From Rhodobacter sp. (GTDB lineage: Bacteria > Pseudomonadota > Alphaproteobacteria > Rhodobacterales > Rhodobacteraceae), in NCBI GenBank assembly GCA_027482795.1, contig JAIXVS010000245.1:1-6500 (forward strand): a DNA stretch of 6,500 nt, read 5' to 3'. Positions 1-6,440 of the stretch are shown piece by piece. The position numbers and the translations under genes were made by a program. Within the stretch, counting starts at the first letter, position 1; each line of letters starts with the position of its first letter. The notes below the pieces were generated by a model. It worked only from the letters and a program-made list of their open reading frames with translations. It searched no databases and was not told the DNA's origin.

Positions 1-651
1 GCGCAGCCGCGCCTTGGCGATTTGGTCATGCGTATTTTGCGCCTTGTGCCAGATTTGCCCCGCCTGCGGATTTCTTCGATAGATTCAATCGAAGCCGACG
101 ATGCCCTGATGGGCGCGATTGCCACCGAGCCGCGCCTGATGCCGCATCTGCATCTGTCCTTGCAGGCGGGGGATGACATGATTTTAAAGCGGATGAAACG
201 CCGCCACCTGCGCGACGATGCCATCAAGTTTTGCGAAGAGGCGCGCCGCTTGCGCCCCGATATTGCGTTTGGCGCTGATATCATCGCAGGCTTTCCCACC
301 GAGACCGATGCGATGTTTGAAAACTCGCTGCGGCTGATTGAGGATTGCGGGCTGACGTTCCTTCATGTCTTTCCCTATTCCGCGCGCAAAGGCACGCCAG
401 CGGCCAAAATGCCCCCCGTGCGCGGCCCTGTCATTAAACAGCGCGCGGCGCAGTTACGCGCGGCGGGGGATTTGGCCCTACAGCGCCATTTGGCCGCGCA
501 AATCGGCCAAACCCATTTTGTGTTAATGGAATCGCCCCGAATGGGCCGCACGGCGCAGTTCACCGAAGTGGACTTTGCCGCAGATCAGCCCGAGGGCGCG
601 ATCGTCACCGCCCGTATCACAGGCGCATCAAAACAGCGCCTAATCGCCTAA
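1..651 (+). CDS. mtaB: tRNA t6A37 methylthiotransferase MtaB, C-terminal part (5' end outside window)
   Basis: MtaB is a radical-SAM enzyme that adds a methylthio group to N6-threonylcarbamoyladenosine at position 37 of ANN-decoding tRNAs, giving ms2t6A in the cytoplasm. The frame is open from base 1 and ends with TAA at 649-651, leaving 216 codons of a protein that is usually a little over 400 residues. The N-terminal UPF0004 domain and the CxxxCxxC iron-sulfur motif should therefore lie upstream. Visible family marks are the RISSIDSIE segment (about base 67), HLHLSLQAGDD with LKRMKRRH (about 151-204), GADIIAGFPTET (about 271-306) and LHVFPYSARKGTP (about 361-399), all from the radical-SAM barrel. 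The last 70 or so residues match the TRAM-like RNA-binding tail, ending in ITGASKQRLIA. The methionine at base 22 is internal, not the start. The gene converges on dacB. A close alternative would be MiaB or RimO, but the SSIDSIE and LHVFPYS wording fits MtaB. Confidence 0.93.
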   Translation, partial: AQPRLGDLVMRILRLVPDLPRLRISSIDSIEADDALMGAIATEPRLMPHLHLSLQAGDDMILKRMKRRHLRDDAIKFCEEARRLRPDIAFGADIIAGFPTETDAMFENSLRLIEDCGLTFLHVFPYSARKGTPAAKMPPVRGPVIKQRAAQLRAAGDLALQRHLAAQIGQTHFVLMESPRMGRTAQFTEVDFAADQPEGAIVTARITGASKQRLIA

Positions 652-2084
652 AGATACGCCTTGCCCCAAGCCGCAATCATCTGCCGCTGCATCGCGCGGG
701 CGCGTTTGTTCCAACTGGAACCGCCCACAGGGTCTTCGCGCTGATCCAATGGCAGGGCCGCGCGGCGCGGGCCATCGGCGGCAAAAATCGCAAAGGCCAG
801 CGCGCGGCCTGATGGGGCAGTGACATAGCCCGCAAGGTTAGAGGCAAAGTTTAATGTCCCGCTTTTGGCAAAGACGCGCAGATGTGCATCTGCCGCCTCG
901 CGCCCATCGCTATCCACGCCTTTCTCGCGCATCAGCGCGATCAGCGCCGTTTCCTTGGCGCTCAGCATCACCCGCACCATATCGGCGGGGGTGCAGCTGG
1001 ACATTGGCCCCAGCCCCGAATGGTCGCCAAAGCGCGCCGCAATGCCAAAGCGCGCCTGCGCCCAAGACGTCATCGCGGCCCCTGATCCCGCAATATCCCC
1101 CGCCTTTGACGCCGCAAGCCCCAGCGCCTCGGCCGTCAGGTTGGTGGAATATTTCAGCATCCCCTTTATCAGGCCCTCAAGCCCCGCGCTGACATCCTGC
1201 GCGAGCAGTTGCGCGCCAGCGGGCAGGGCGGTGATCTCGCCCGCATCGGGCAGTTTGATGCCCTGCGCCGCGCACAGCGCGCCAAACACATCGCCAGCAT
1301 AGCGCGCAGGCGCGCGCACGGGCAGCCAGCGACTGCCATCCTTGCGCAGGGCAGGGGCGGCCACGCTCCACGCCTCAATCGGATCGCGCCCTTCATAAAC
1401 AAACAACGGGGCCTCGCGCTGGGCCAAATCAACCGCCACACTGCGCACAGGCGGGATAAACCGCGCGCCTTCGGCATTGACCCCCAACGTGCCACCCCCC
1501 GCCGCCCAAACAAAATTCGCGCGGTTGTAATTTAGAATCATGCCACTGATAGCGGGGTTATAGCCCACAAAATCGGGCTGATCGTCGGCAATCCGTTCGG
1601 CATAGGGCAGCGCGCGCGCATATACCAAAAACCGTCCCGTCAGCCCCCGCACCCCCGCACGCGCCAACGCGGCTGCCATGTCACCCAAACGGTCGGTATC
1701 AAGGCTGGGATCGCCCCCACCCGCCAAAATGATATCGCCCTGCACAACGCCGCCCTGCACGGGCCCCGTGGCCAAAAGGCGGGTGGTAAACTCTTTGCCC
1801 GCGCCCAGCCGTTCCAATGCGAACAGCGCAGTCAGCGCCTTGGTGACGGATGCAGGCGGCAGTGGCATATCTGCCTGCGCGCCGCCAAAAACGCGGCCTG
1901 TGGCCAAATCCGCCACAGCATAGCCAACCGCGCCGCCCAGTTTGGCCGCGCGGATATATTCGGCGCAGATGGCATCGACGCCGCTGCGCGATCTATCAGG
2001 CCGCGGCTTTGGCCGTGTCTGGCCCAAAACAGGCCCCGCCAGCGCCGCAAGCCCGCCCGCCAAAATTCCGCGCCTGCCAATCAT
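648..2084 (-). CDS. dacB: D-alanyl-D-alanine carboxypeptidase/endopeptidase (PBP4 type, peptidase S13)
   Basis: This is a periplasmic low-molecular-weight penicillin-binding protein. The family removes the terminal D-Ala from peptidoglycan pentapeptides and cuts D-Ala-mDAP cross-links during wall remodelling. All three active-site motifs of the S13 family are present: SVTK (residues 79-82, nucleophile S79 and K82), STN (313-315) and KSGT (407-410). The large insertion between the first two motifs is typical of PBP4. The 478-residue length is normal for the family. I chose the ATG at 2084 because the protein then opens with a clean signal peptide, MIGRRGILAGG, followed by an alanine-rich hydrophobic stretch and a likely cut near residue 22. 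An AGGGA lies 10 bases upstream. The frame runs further up to 2168, but that extension overlaps nadD and reads as non-signal sequence. The RRGIL at residues 4-8 resembles a twin-arginine export motif. It lies 47 bases after nadD on the same strand, so co-transcription is likely. Confidence 0.93.
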   Translation of the reverse strand: MIGRRGILAGGLAALAGPVLGQTRPKPRPDRSRSGVDAICAEYIRAAKLGGAVGYAVADLATGRVFGGAQADMPLPPASVTKALTALFALERLGAGKEFTTRLLATGPVQGGVVQGDIILAGGGDPSLDTDRLGDMAAALARAGVRGLTGRFLVYARALPYAERIADDQPDFVGYNPAISGMILNYNRANFVWAAGGGTLGVNAEGARFIPPVRSVAVDLAQREAPLFVYEGRDPIEAWSVAAPALRKDGSRWLPVRAPARYAGDVFGALCAAQGIKLPDAGEITALPAGAQLLAQDVSAGLEGLIKGMLKYSTNLTAEALGLAASKAGDIAGSGAAMTSWAQARFGIAARFGDHSGLGPMSSCTPADMVRVMLSAKETALIALMREKGVDSDGREAADAHLRVFAKSGTLNFASNLAGYVTAPSGRALAFAIFAADGPRRAALPLDQREDPVGGSSWNKRARAMQRQMIAAWGKAYL

Positions 2085-2131
2085 TCCCAAACCATCCCTG
2101 CTTTCATTTTGGCCCAAATACCTATTCTGCC

Positions 2132-2752
2132 CTATCCACGCAGCGCAGGCTTGGCAGGTTTTCCCCATTCCCCCCGCGCGCGAATCTCGGTGGATGAGGC
2201 ATCATTCATCGGCATATTCACAAAGCACCACACGGGCGGTTTATGCCCGCGCAACGTCTCGCCGCGCGCCACGCGATGCACGCGAAACGCCTGCGCCGCC
2301 ACGGATAGCCGCGCTGCAATCCCTGATCCGGGCCGCGCCAGCACCCCCACAGGCACGGCGCGCAAAATATCGCGCCAGCGCCCCCATTTGTGAAACTGAA
2401 CAAGGTTATCGGCCCCCATCAGCCAGACAAACTGCACCCCCGGATATATCGCGCGCAAACGGTCGATGGTATCGGCAGTCGCCCGCGTGCCAAGGCTCGC
2501 CTCCAGCGCCGTCACCTTCACGCGCGGATGCTGCATTACGTCCCGCGCCCGCGCCAGCCGATCTGCCAGCGGCGCAGGCTGGCGCGCCTTCAGAGGGTTC
2601 GCGGGCGTGACCAGCCACCAAACAGCATCCAGCCCCATCCGCGCCATGGCTTGGCGGGTGAGATGCACATGGCCCAAATGGGCAGGATCAAACGACCCGC
2701 CCAAAAGGCCAATGACCATGCCTTTGGTTGCTATTGGAAAACCCCTGCGCAC
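2132..2752 (-). CDS. nadD: Nicotinate-nucleotide adenylyltransferase NadD, GTG start
   Basis: NadD joins nicotinate mononucleotide and ATP to make nicotinate adenine dinucleotide, the next-to-last step of NAD synthesis in the cytoplasm. The protein shows the nucleotidyltransferase signature GGSFDPAHLGH (residues 18-28, with the HxGH histidines at 25 and 28), WWLVTPANPLK just after it, FVWLMGADNL in the middle, and SSTEIR (186-191), the equivalent of the ISSTxIR motif near the C terminus. At 206 residues it has the usual length. The start is uncertain. I prefer the GTG at 2752: it has an AGGGA five bases upstream, and the resulting MRRGFPIATKG leader resembles leaders I recall in Rhodobacterales NadD proteins. 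The ATG at 2719 is possible but has AAAGG almost touching it, and the frame also opens with a TTG at 2767 inside the hairpin's T-run. dacB follows on the same strand. The ribosome-silencing factor gene often found beside nadD is absent here. Confidence 0.93.
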   Translation of the reverse strand: MRRGFPIATKGMVIGLLGGSFDPAHLGHVHLTRQAMARMGLDAVWWLVTPANPLKARQPAPLADRLARARDVMQHPRVKVTALEASLGTRATADTIDRLRAIYPGVQFVWLMGADNLVQFHKWGRWRDILRAVPVGVLARPGSGIAARLSVAAQAFRVHRVARGETLRGHKPPVWCFVNMPMNDASSTEIRARGEWGKPAKPALRG

Positions 2753-2767
2753 CGTGATCCCTAACAA

Positions 2768-2801
2768 AAAAGCTGCACCCGTTGTGGCGGGCGCAGCTTT
2801 T
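2768..2801 (-). terminator. Intrinsic terminator-like hairpin between the porin-like gene and nadD
   Basis: Bases 2768-2776 pair perfectly with 2793-2801 (AAAAGCTGC with GCAGCTTTT). After one A-C mismatch, three more C-G pairs (2778-2780 with 2789-2791) extend the stem around an 8-base loop. On the minus strand the stem is followed by six T in all (2771-2766), as in a Rho-independent terminator, so it most likely ends the porin-like transcript about 80 bases past its stop. On the plus strand only four T follow and no plus-strand gene needs it. It ends only about 15 bases before the preferred nadD start, so it may also sit in the nadD leader. Confidence 0.75.
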
Positions 2802-2827
2802 CATGTAAAGGGGTTCGCTTGCATGGA

Positions 2828-2856
2828 ACTATAGATACTGCGCGCGATTGCTCCAA
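2828..2856 (-). promoter_or_regulatory. Candidate promoter for nadD-dacB, upstream of the hairpin
   Basis: On the minus strand TATAGT (2833-2828, five of six matches to the -10 consensus) lies 17 bases after TTGGAG (2856-2851, three of six matches to the -35 consensus). Transcription would begin near 2821, between the porin-like stop and the hairpin, and would read through the hairpin into nadD. The spacing is ideal but the -35 box is weak, and this is a reading by eye only. I see no better promoter between the hairpin and the nadD start. Confidence 0.35.
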
Positions 2857-2880
2857 ACCCCGCGCCTGTATCAGGTCATG

Positions 2881-3795
2881 CTAGAACGCAGCTTGACCCG
2901 CTGCGCCAATAACATTGCGAATGGGTTGGAACACCTTATCCGCTGCGGAATTGATTGGAACCGATACTTTGCTGGCGGCCCTGCCCAAAGGAAGGGTCAC
3001 GCCCAACCGAATAGTGTCCACAGAATAGCCATCTGTGCTGGCCGAAAAATCGTTGTTCACCAATTCAATCGTCGCCAAGATGGGCGAAGTGCCATTGAAG
3101 TTGACGTTATAGCTTGCGCCAAATCCCATTTCCATCAGCCGCGCATTGGTGGCGTCGAAGTCTATCGATGAAAGACCACCATGCAGACCAAGTGCTGCGG
3201 TGGGGTTATACGCGGCAGCCAGTCCAAAGGTGTTTACGGTATTGGTGGTGGTGCTATTGTTTATGGCGTGCTGTGACACCGCCGCGCCCAACGTAAAGTT
3301 CTGGGCCATGTCATAGCTTAGGTTGACCCCTACCGCCGTGATATCAACCAATGGCACATCTTTCACCACAGCGCTGCCAATAAACCCCTTTAGGCTCAGC
3401 CCATTTGCCACATAGCCGCCCATCAAGCCAACTGCATTCGTTGAAATGAGATTTGAACTATCCAAATCAAAACTGTTGCTTTCAAGATAGGCGCCGACTG
3501 TTCCGCCATTTTGGGCGGTAAATGCCGCGTCTATCCCAAAATTTTCGCGGTCGAGCGCACCAGATGATGTGGCGGGCGAATAGGTCCTCTCCCCCCCGGC
3601 TTGCAAACCAAACGACAAACCATTGCCCATTTGTGCGCGCACACGGCCCTTTATCGTGTTTTCGTTGACCCGAATGGATGGGTTCGCAAGCCTGTTCTCG
3701 CCATAGCCCAAAGAAAAAACGCCAGAAACATCTTGCGCTTGCGCCGCTGCCGCAGATGCAATCAGCATCACTGCGGCCCCAAAGGACGATTTCAT
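2881..3795 (-). CDS. Porin-like outer-membrane beta-barrel protein (function unknown)
   Basis: The 304-residue product starts with a clear Sec signal peptide (residues 1-20): MKSS, an alanine-rich hydrophobic core and an AQA cut site before QDVSG. The mature part consists of short alternating polar and hydrophobic stretches rich in Gly, Asn, Ser and aromatic residues, such as VFSLGYGEN, TVGAYLES, LSLKGFIGS and FTLGAAVSQ, without hydrophobic helices. That is typical of a Gram-negative outer-membrane barrel, and the segments resemble alphaproteobacterial porins. The length matches a barrel of roughly 12-16 strands. Unusually, the barrel-like pattern ends at about residue 271 (RLGVTLPLG) and a 33-residue tail follows, ending in Phe. 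The ATG at 3795 is well supported by GAGG seven bases upstream. The substrate cannot be read from the sequence. The gene is monocistronic by appearance, divergent from ettA and followed by a terminator-like hairpin. It is visibly richer in A and T than its neighbours. I am sure it is an exported barrel-like protein, less so that it is a true porin. Confidence 0.75.
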   Translation of the reverse strand: MKSSFGAAVMLIASAAAAQAQDVSGVFSLGYGENRLANPSIRVNENTIKGRVRAQMGNGLSFGLQAGGERTYSPATSSGALDRENFGIDAAFTAQNGGTVGAYLESNSFDLDSSNLISTNAVGLMGGYVANGLSLKGFIGSAVVKDVPLVDITAVGVNLSYDMAQNFTLGAAVSQHAINNSTTTNTVNTFGLAAAYNPTAALGLHGGLSSIDFDATNARLMEMGFGASYNVNFNGTSPILATIELVNNDFSASTDGYSVDTIRLGVTLPLGRAASKVSVPINSAADKVFQPIRNVIGAAGQAAF

Positions 3796-4041
3796 ATCAC
3801 TGCCTCATGCTCTATTGATCCAGCGTTCAACCACTGGTTAAGCAAAACATACTCAACACCATTCTATGCGCGAGTATTTTTCGAACGCGACAGCGACTTT
3901 TCACCAAACTGCGTGAATTGCGCCACAGGTGTTGACCCACCGCGCTGTTGCCAAGGGGCCTGCGGTATCACAGATCGAAGCATTTGCCCTTCCGCCCCAT
4001 TCCCGCTAAACACCGCCCAAACCCGAACTAAGGAGAACATC
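3796..4041. other. Divergent intergenic region between the porin-like gene and ettA
   Basis: This region should hold the promoters of both divergent genes. The left part, next to the porin-like gene, is AT-rich and contains a short imperfect inverted repeat, AACC-ACT-GGTT (3829-3839), and the stretch GAGTATTTTTCGAACGC (3872-3888), which is flanked by CGCG on both sides. I found no convincing -35/-10 pair for the porin-like gene. The right part has no gene; a frame in phase with ettA is open through it back to 3601, but it crosses the porin-like gene antisense and lacks a ribosome site, so it is not coding. Confidence 0.6.
3984..4012 (+). promoter_or_regulatory. Weak candidate promoter for ettA
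   Basis: TTGCCC (3984-3989, four of six matches to the -35 consensus) is followed after exactly 17 bases by TAAACA (4007-4012, three of six matches to the -10 consensus). It would give a leader of about 20 bases that just includes the AAGGAG ribosome site. The geometry is right but the -10 box is poor, so this is tentative. Confidence 0.25.
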
Positions 4042-5697
4042 ATGGCCCCCTATCAATATGTCTACCACATGGAAGGCGTGTCCAAGACCTATCCCGGCGG
4101 TAAGAAATGCTTTGAGAATATCCACCTGAACTTCCTTCCCGGGGTCAAAATCGGGGTCGTCGGCGTTAACGGCGCGGGTAAGTCCACGCTGCTGAAGATC
4201 ATGGCAGGCATGGATAAGGATTTTAAGGGCGAGGCTTGGGCCGCCAAAGGGGCCAAAGTGGGCTATCTGGCGCAGGAGCCCTACCTTGACCCATCCCTCG
4301 ACGTGAAGGGCAATGTCATGCTGGGCGTGGCCAAGCAGACCGCTATTCTAGAACGCTATAACGAACTCGCCATGAACTATTCCGACGAGACGGCGGACGA
4401 AATGGCCGCGTTGCAAGACCAGATCGATGCGCAAAACCTGTGGGAGCTAGAGGCATCTGTGGGCGTGGCCATGGACGCGCTGCGCTGCCCGCCCGATGAT
4501 GCCGATGTTGAAAGCCTGTCGGGCGGCGAGCGTCGCCGCGTGGCCCTGTGCAAGCTGCTGCTAGAAGCCCCTGATATGCTGCTGCTGGACGAACCTACCA
4601 ACCATTTGGACGCAGAATCAATCGCTTGGCTGCAAAAACACCTGATCGCCTATAAGGGCACGATCCTGATCGTCACGCACGACCGCTATTTCTTGGATGA
4701 CATCACGTCTTGGATTTTGGAACTGGATCGCGGGCGCGGCATTCCGTACGAGGGGAACTATTCCGCATGGCTGGACCAAAAGGCCAAGCGCATGGCGCAA
4801 GAGGCGCGCGAGGATAAGTCCAAGCAAAAGGCGCTGGAGAAGGAACTGGAATGGATCCGTTCGGGCACCAAGGCCCGCCAGTCCAAGGGCAAGGCGCGTC
4901 TGAACCGCTATACCGAAATGGCGGGCCAGACCGTGACCGAACGCGCATCCAATGCGCAAATCATCATCCCGAATGGCGAGCGTTTGGGCAATAAGGTGAT
5001 CGAGGTGGAAGGCCTGTCCAAATCGATGGGCGACCGTTTGCTGATTGAAAACCTGTCCTTCACCGTGCCGCCAGGCGCGATTGTGGGTGTGATTGGCCCC
5101 AACGGCGCGGGTAAATCGACGCTGTTTCGTATGCTGACAGGGGGCGAGCAGCCCGATTCGGGCACCATCACCTTGGGCAACACGGTGCAACTGTCTTACG
5201 TTGACCAGTCGCGCGATGCGCTGGACCCGAACAAGAATGTTTGGGAAGAAATCTCGGGCGGGTCGGAAGTTATCCATCTTGGCGATATGGAAATGAACAG
5301 CCGCGTCTATACGGGGGCGTTTAACTTTAAGGGCACGGATCAGCAGAAAAAGGTGGGGCTGCTGTCTGGGGGGGAGCGTAACCGCGTCCACATGGCCAAA
5401 CTGCTGCGCTCTGGCGGCAACGTGCTGCTGCTGGATGAACCGACCAACGATCTGGACGTGGAAACCCTGCAAGCGCTGGAAGCCGCGATTGAAGATTTCG
5501 CAGGCTGCGCCATCATCATCTCGCACGATCGGTTTTTCTTGGACCGTTTGTGCACGCATATGCTGGCGTTCGAGGGCGACGCGCATGTGGAATGGTTTGA
5601 GGGTAACTTTGAGGCCTATGAGCAGGATAAAATCCGCCGATTGGGGCCTGATGCGCTGGAGCCTAAGCGGGTGAAGTATAAGCGGTTTTCGAGGTAG
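4042..5697 (+). CDS. ettA: Energy-dependent translational throttle protein EttA (ABC-F ATPase)
   Basis: EttA is a soluble ABC-F protein with two ATPase domains and no membrane part. It binds the ribosomal E site and gates the first steps of elongation according to the ATP/ADP ratio. Both domains are complete. Domain 1 has Walker A GVNGAGKST (41-49), signature LSGGE (159-163), Walker B ending DEPTNHLD (D183, catalytic E184) and switch H213. Domain 2 has Walker A IGPNGAGKST (351-360), LSGGE (441-445), DEPTNDLD (D465, E466) and switch H495. Between them lies the charged ABC-F linker (about 245-300) with WIRSGTKARQSKGKARLNRY, the P-site tRNA-contacting segment. A short arm insertion follows the first Q-loop region (about 110-135). 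The 551-residue length and the opening YQYVYHMEGVSKTYPGGKK are as in known EttA, which separates it from Uup, YbiT and YheS. The ATG at 4042 has AAGGAG six bases upstream. A small membrane-protein gene starts seven bases after its stop. Confidence 0.96.
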   Translation: MAPYQYVYHMEGVSKTYPGGKKCFENIHLNFLPGVKIGVVGVNGAGKSTLLKIMAGMDKDFKGEAWAAKGAKVGYLAQEPYLDPSLDVKGNVMLGVAKQTAILERYNELAMNYSDETADEMAALQDQIDAQNLWELEASVGVAMDALRCPPDDADVESLSGGERRRVALCKLLLEAPDMLLLDEPTNHLDAESIAWLQKHLIAYKGTILIVTHDRYFLDDITSWILELDRGRGIPYEGNYSAWLDQKAKRMAQEAREDKSKQKALEKELEWIRSGTKARQSKGKARLNRYTEMAGQTVTERASNAQIIIPNGERLGNKVIEVEGLSKSMGDRLLIENLSFTVPPGAIVGVIGPNGAGKSTLFRMLTGGEQPDSGTITLGNTVQLSYVDQSRDALDPNKNVWEEISGGSEVIHLGDMEMNSRVYTGAFNFKGTDQQKKVGLLSGGERNRVHMAKLLRSGGNVLLLDEPTNDLDVETLQALEAAIEDFAGCAIIISHDRFFLDRLCTHMLAFEGDAHVEWFEGNFEAYEQDKIRRLGPDALEPKRVKYKRFSR

Positions 5698-5704
5698 GGG
5701 TGGG

Positions 5705-6178
5705 ATGGCCTTTACGCAACGTCAGAAAGAAGCGCTTAGTCAAGGCACCTATGATGGTGTCCGATTTTCGACAATGCCGATGTCCGACCTGTTGCTAGAG
5801 CCAGATTTGGGGCAAGTATATGCCGCTGGATATTTGATTGGCCGCGCCGTGTATTTTCGTCACCGAATGGTACTCGAATACCGTTCAGGCGGAATCATTT
5901 GCGTTTTGGGGGCAATTATATGCGCGCTTACAGCGCTACCAATCGGCGTTCTTTTGTTTCTGGTTGCTGGTGGGTTTATAGTTTTTAATTGGAAAAAGAA
6001 TAAACCGACCCTTCCCAACCCGCCAGCTTGGTTCCTCTTGAAAAGCGGGGTCTCTCCAGAGTTCATGGCAAAAGTTGTGTCTTCTCAAGTGCTTCGGGAG
6101 GCCTTGGCTATTGGGCGCGTTCAGAAAATAAGCGACCATGTTTCTACGAGAGATACCGAGGCAATCAGCAACCCGTAG
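5705..6178 (+). CDS. Unrecognised small membrane protein
   Basis: I do not recognise this 157-residue protein. It starts at an ATG with AGGGG four bases upstream, that site overlapping the ettA stop codon, so it may be translated by coupling to ettA. The first 60 residues are soluble and mixed in charge (MAFTQRQKEALSQG...). Residues 62-96 are strongly hydrophobic, running from GGIICVLGAII through a proline at 79 to FIVFNW, enough for two short membrane helices forming a hairpin or one long one. They are followed by a positive cluster, KKNK (97-100), which suggests that both ends lie in the cytoplasm. The remaining 57 residues are soluble. There is no signal peptide and no catalytic motif I can name. 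Base composition is lower in GC than in ettA, hinting at a fast-evolving or acquired gene. Its TAG stop (6176-6178) lies in the first arm of a large inverted repeat, so the C terminus may have been reshaped by insertion of that repeat. Confidence 0.7.
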   Translation: MAFTQRQKEALSQGTYDGVRFSTMPMSDLLLEPDLGQVYAAGYLIGRAVYFRHRMVLEYRSGGIICVLGAIICALTALPIGVLLFLVAGGFIVFNWKKNKPTLPNPPAWFLLKSGVSPEFMAKVVSSQVLREALAIGRVQKISDHVSTRDTEAISNP

Positions 6179-6246
6179 GGTGCCTGCTTGCACGCACCAT
6201 CTGCCTCCGCCACACCCGCAATGGTGCGTGAAATCACGCACCCTAC
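6175..6246. repeat. 72-base nested inverted repeat, REP-pair-like
   Basis: The outer arms GTAGGGTGC (6175-6183) and GCACCCTAC (6238-6246) are perfectly complementary. The inner arms CACGCACCAT (6191-6200) and ATGGTGCGTG (6221-6230) are too, around a 20-base centre. The two 7-base spacers between inner and outer arms are equal in length and pair at four of seven positions. Each half also folds alone: the right half as GGTGCGTGA-AA-TCACGCACC (6223-6242), the left half as a weaker GGTGC...GCACC hairpin. Two facing small palindromes are the layout of repetitive extragenic palindrome pairs. There is no T-run, so it is not a classic terminator, though it could protect the 3' end of the ettA transcript. 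Confidence 0.8.
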
Positions 6247-6274
6247 GCAAAACCCACAAAACCGCCCCACATTC

Positions 6275-6306
6275 CCATCCTAGGGCGGCGCACTCCCTCG
6301 GGATGG
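6275..6306. repeat. Hairpin CCATCC...GGATGG
   Basis: CCATCC (6275-6280) pairs with GGATGG (6301-6306), and inside it AGGG (6282-6285) pairs with CCCT (6295-6298) around a 9-base loop, with a small asymmetric internal bulge. No T-run follows on either strand. Confidence 0.5.
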
Positions 6307-6378
6307 CGCGCTAAGGCCCGTTCTAGGCGCTTTATGGTTCCAGTTCTTCCACAGAATTTCTGCTGGCAACCGTTGCAT

Positions 6379-6440
6379 CGCGCCCTCCCGGGGGGAGGGA
6401 GGGCGCGGCACGGCGGCGCTTTGCGCCTTGATTCCGTGCC
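6379..6440. repeat. Two adjoining strong hairpins
   Basis: The first hairpin pairs CGCGCCCTCCC (6379-6389) with GGGAGGGCGCG (6397-6407): 11 pairs around a G-rich 7-base loop. The second begins at the same place: GGCACGG (6407-6413) pairs with CCGTGCC (6434-6440), and inside it GGCGC (6415-6419) pairs with GCGCC (6423-6427) around TTT. Base 6407 is shared, so the stems abut and could stack. No T-run follows on either strand, which argues against simple terminators. Confidence 0.6.

Noticed and set aside
2085..2168. 28-residue N-terminal extension of DacB
   Set aside because: It overlaps the end of nadD and would bury a good signal peptide inside the protein.
1942..2610. 222-codon plus-strand frame over dacB and nadD
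   Set aside because: It is antisense to two well-identified genes and is Ala/Pro/Arg-rich, as expected of a shadow frame.
3601..4041. Upstream in-frame extension of ettA to base 3601
   Set aside because: It crosses the porin-like gene antisense, and known EttA proteins begin at the 4042 ATG, which has a good AAGGAG.
4618..5586. 322-codon open frame on the minus strand, opposite ettA
   Set aside because: It lies entirely antisense to well-supported EttA coding sequence, is rich in His, Gln and Arg, shows no domain, and has the look of a shadow frame in GC-rich DNA.
6175..6440. CRISPR array or insertion sequence at the right end
   Set aside because: There are no regularly spaced identical direct repeats, no transposase frame and no target-site duplication that I can see; the palindromes fit REP-like sequence better.
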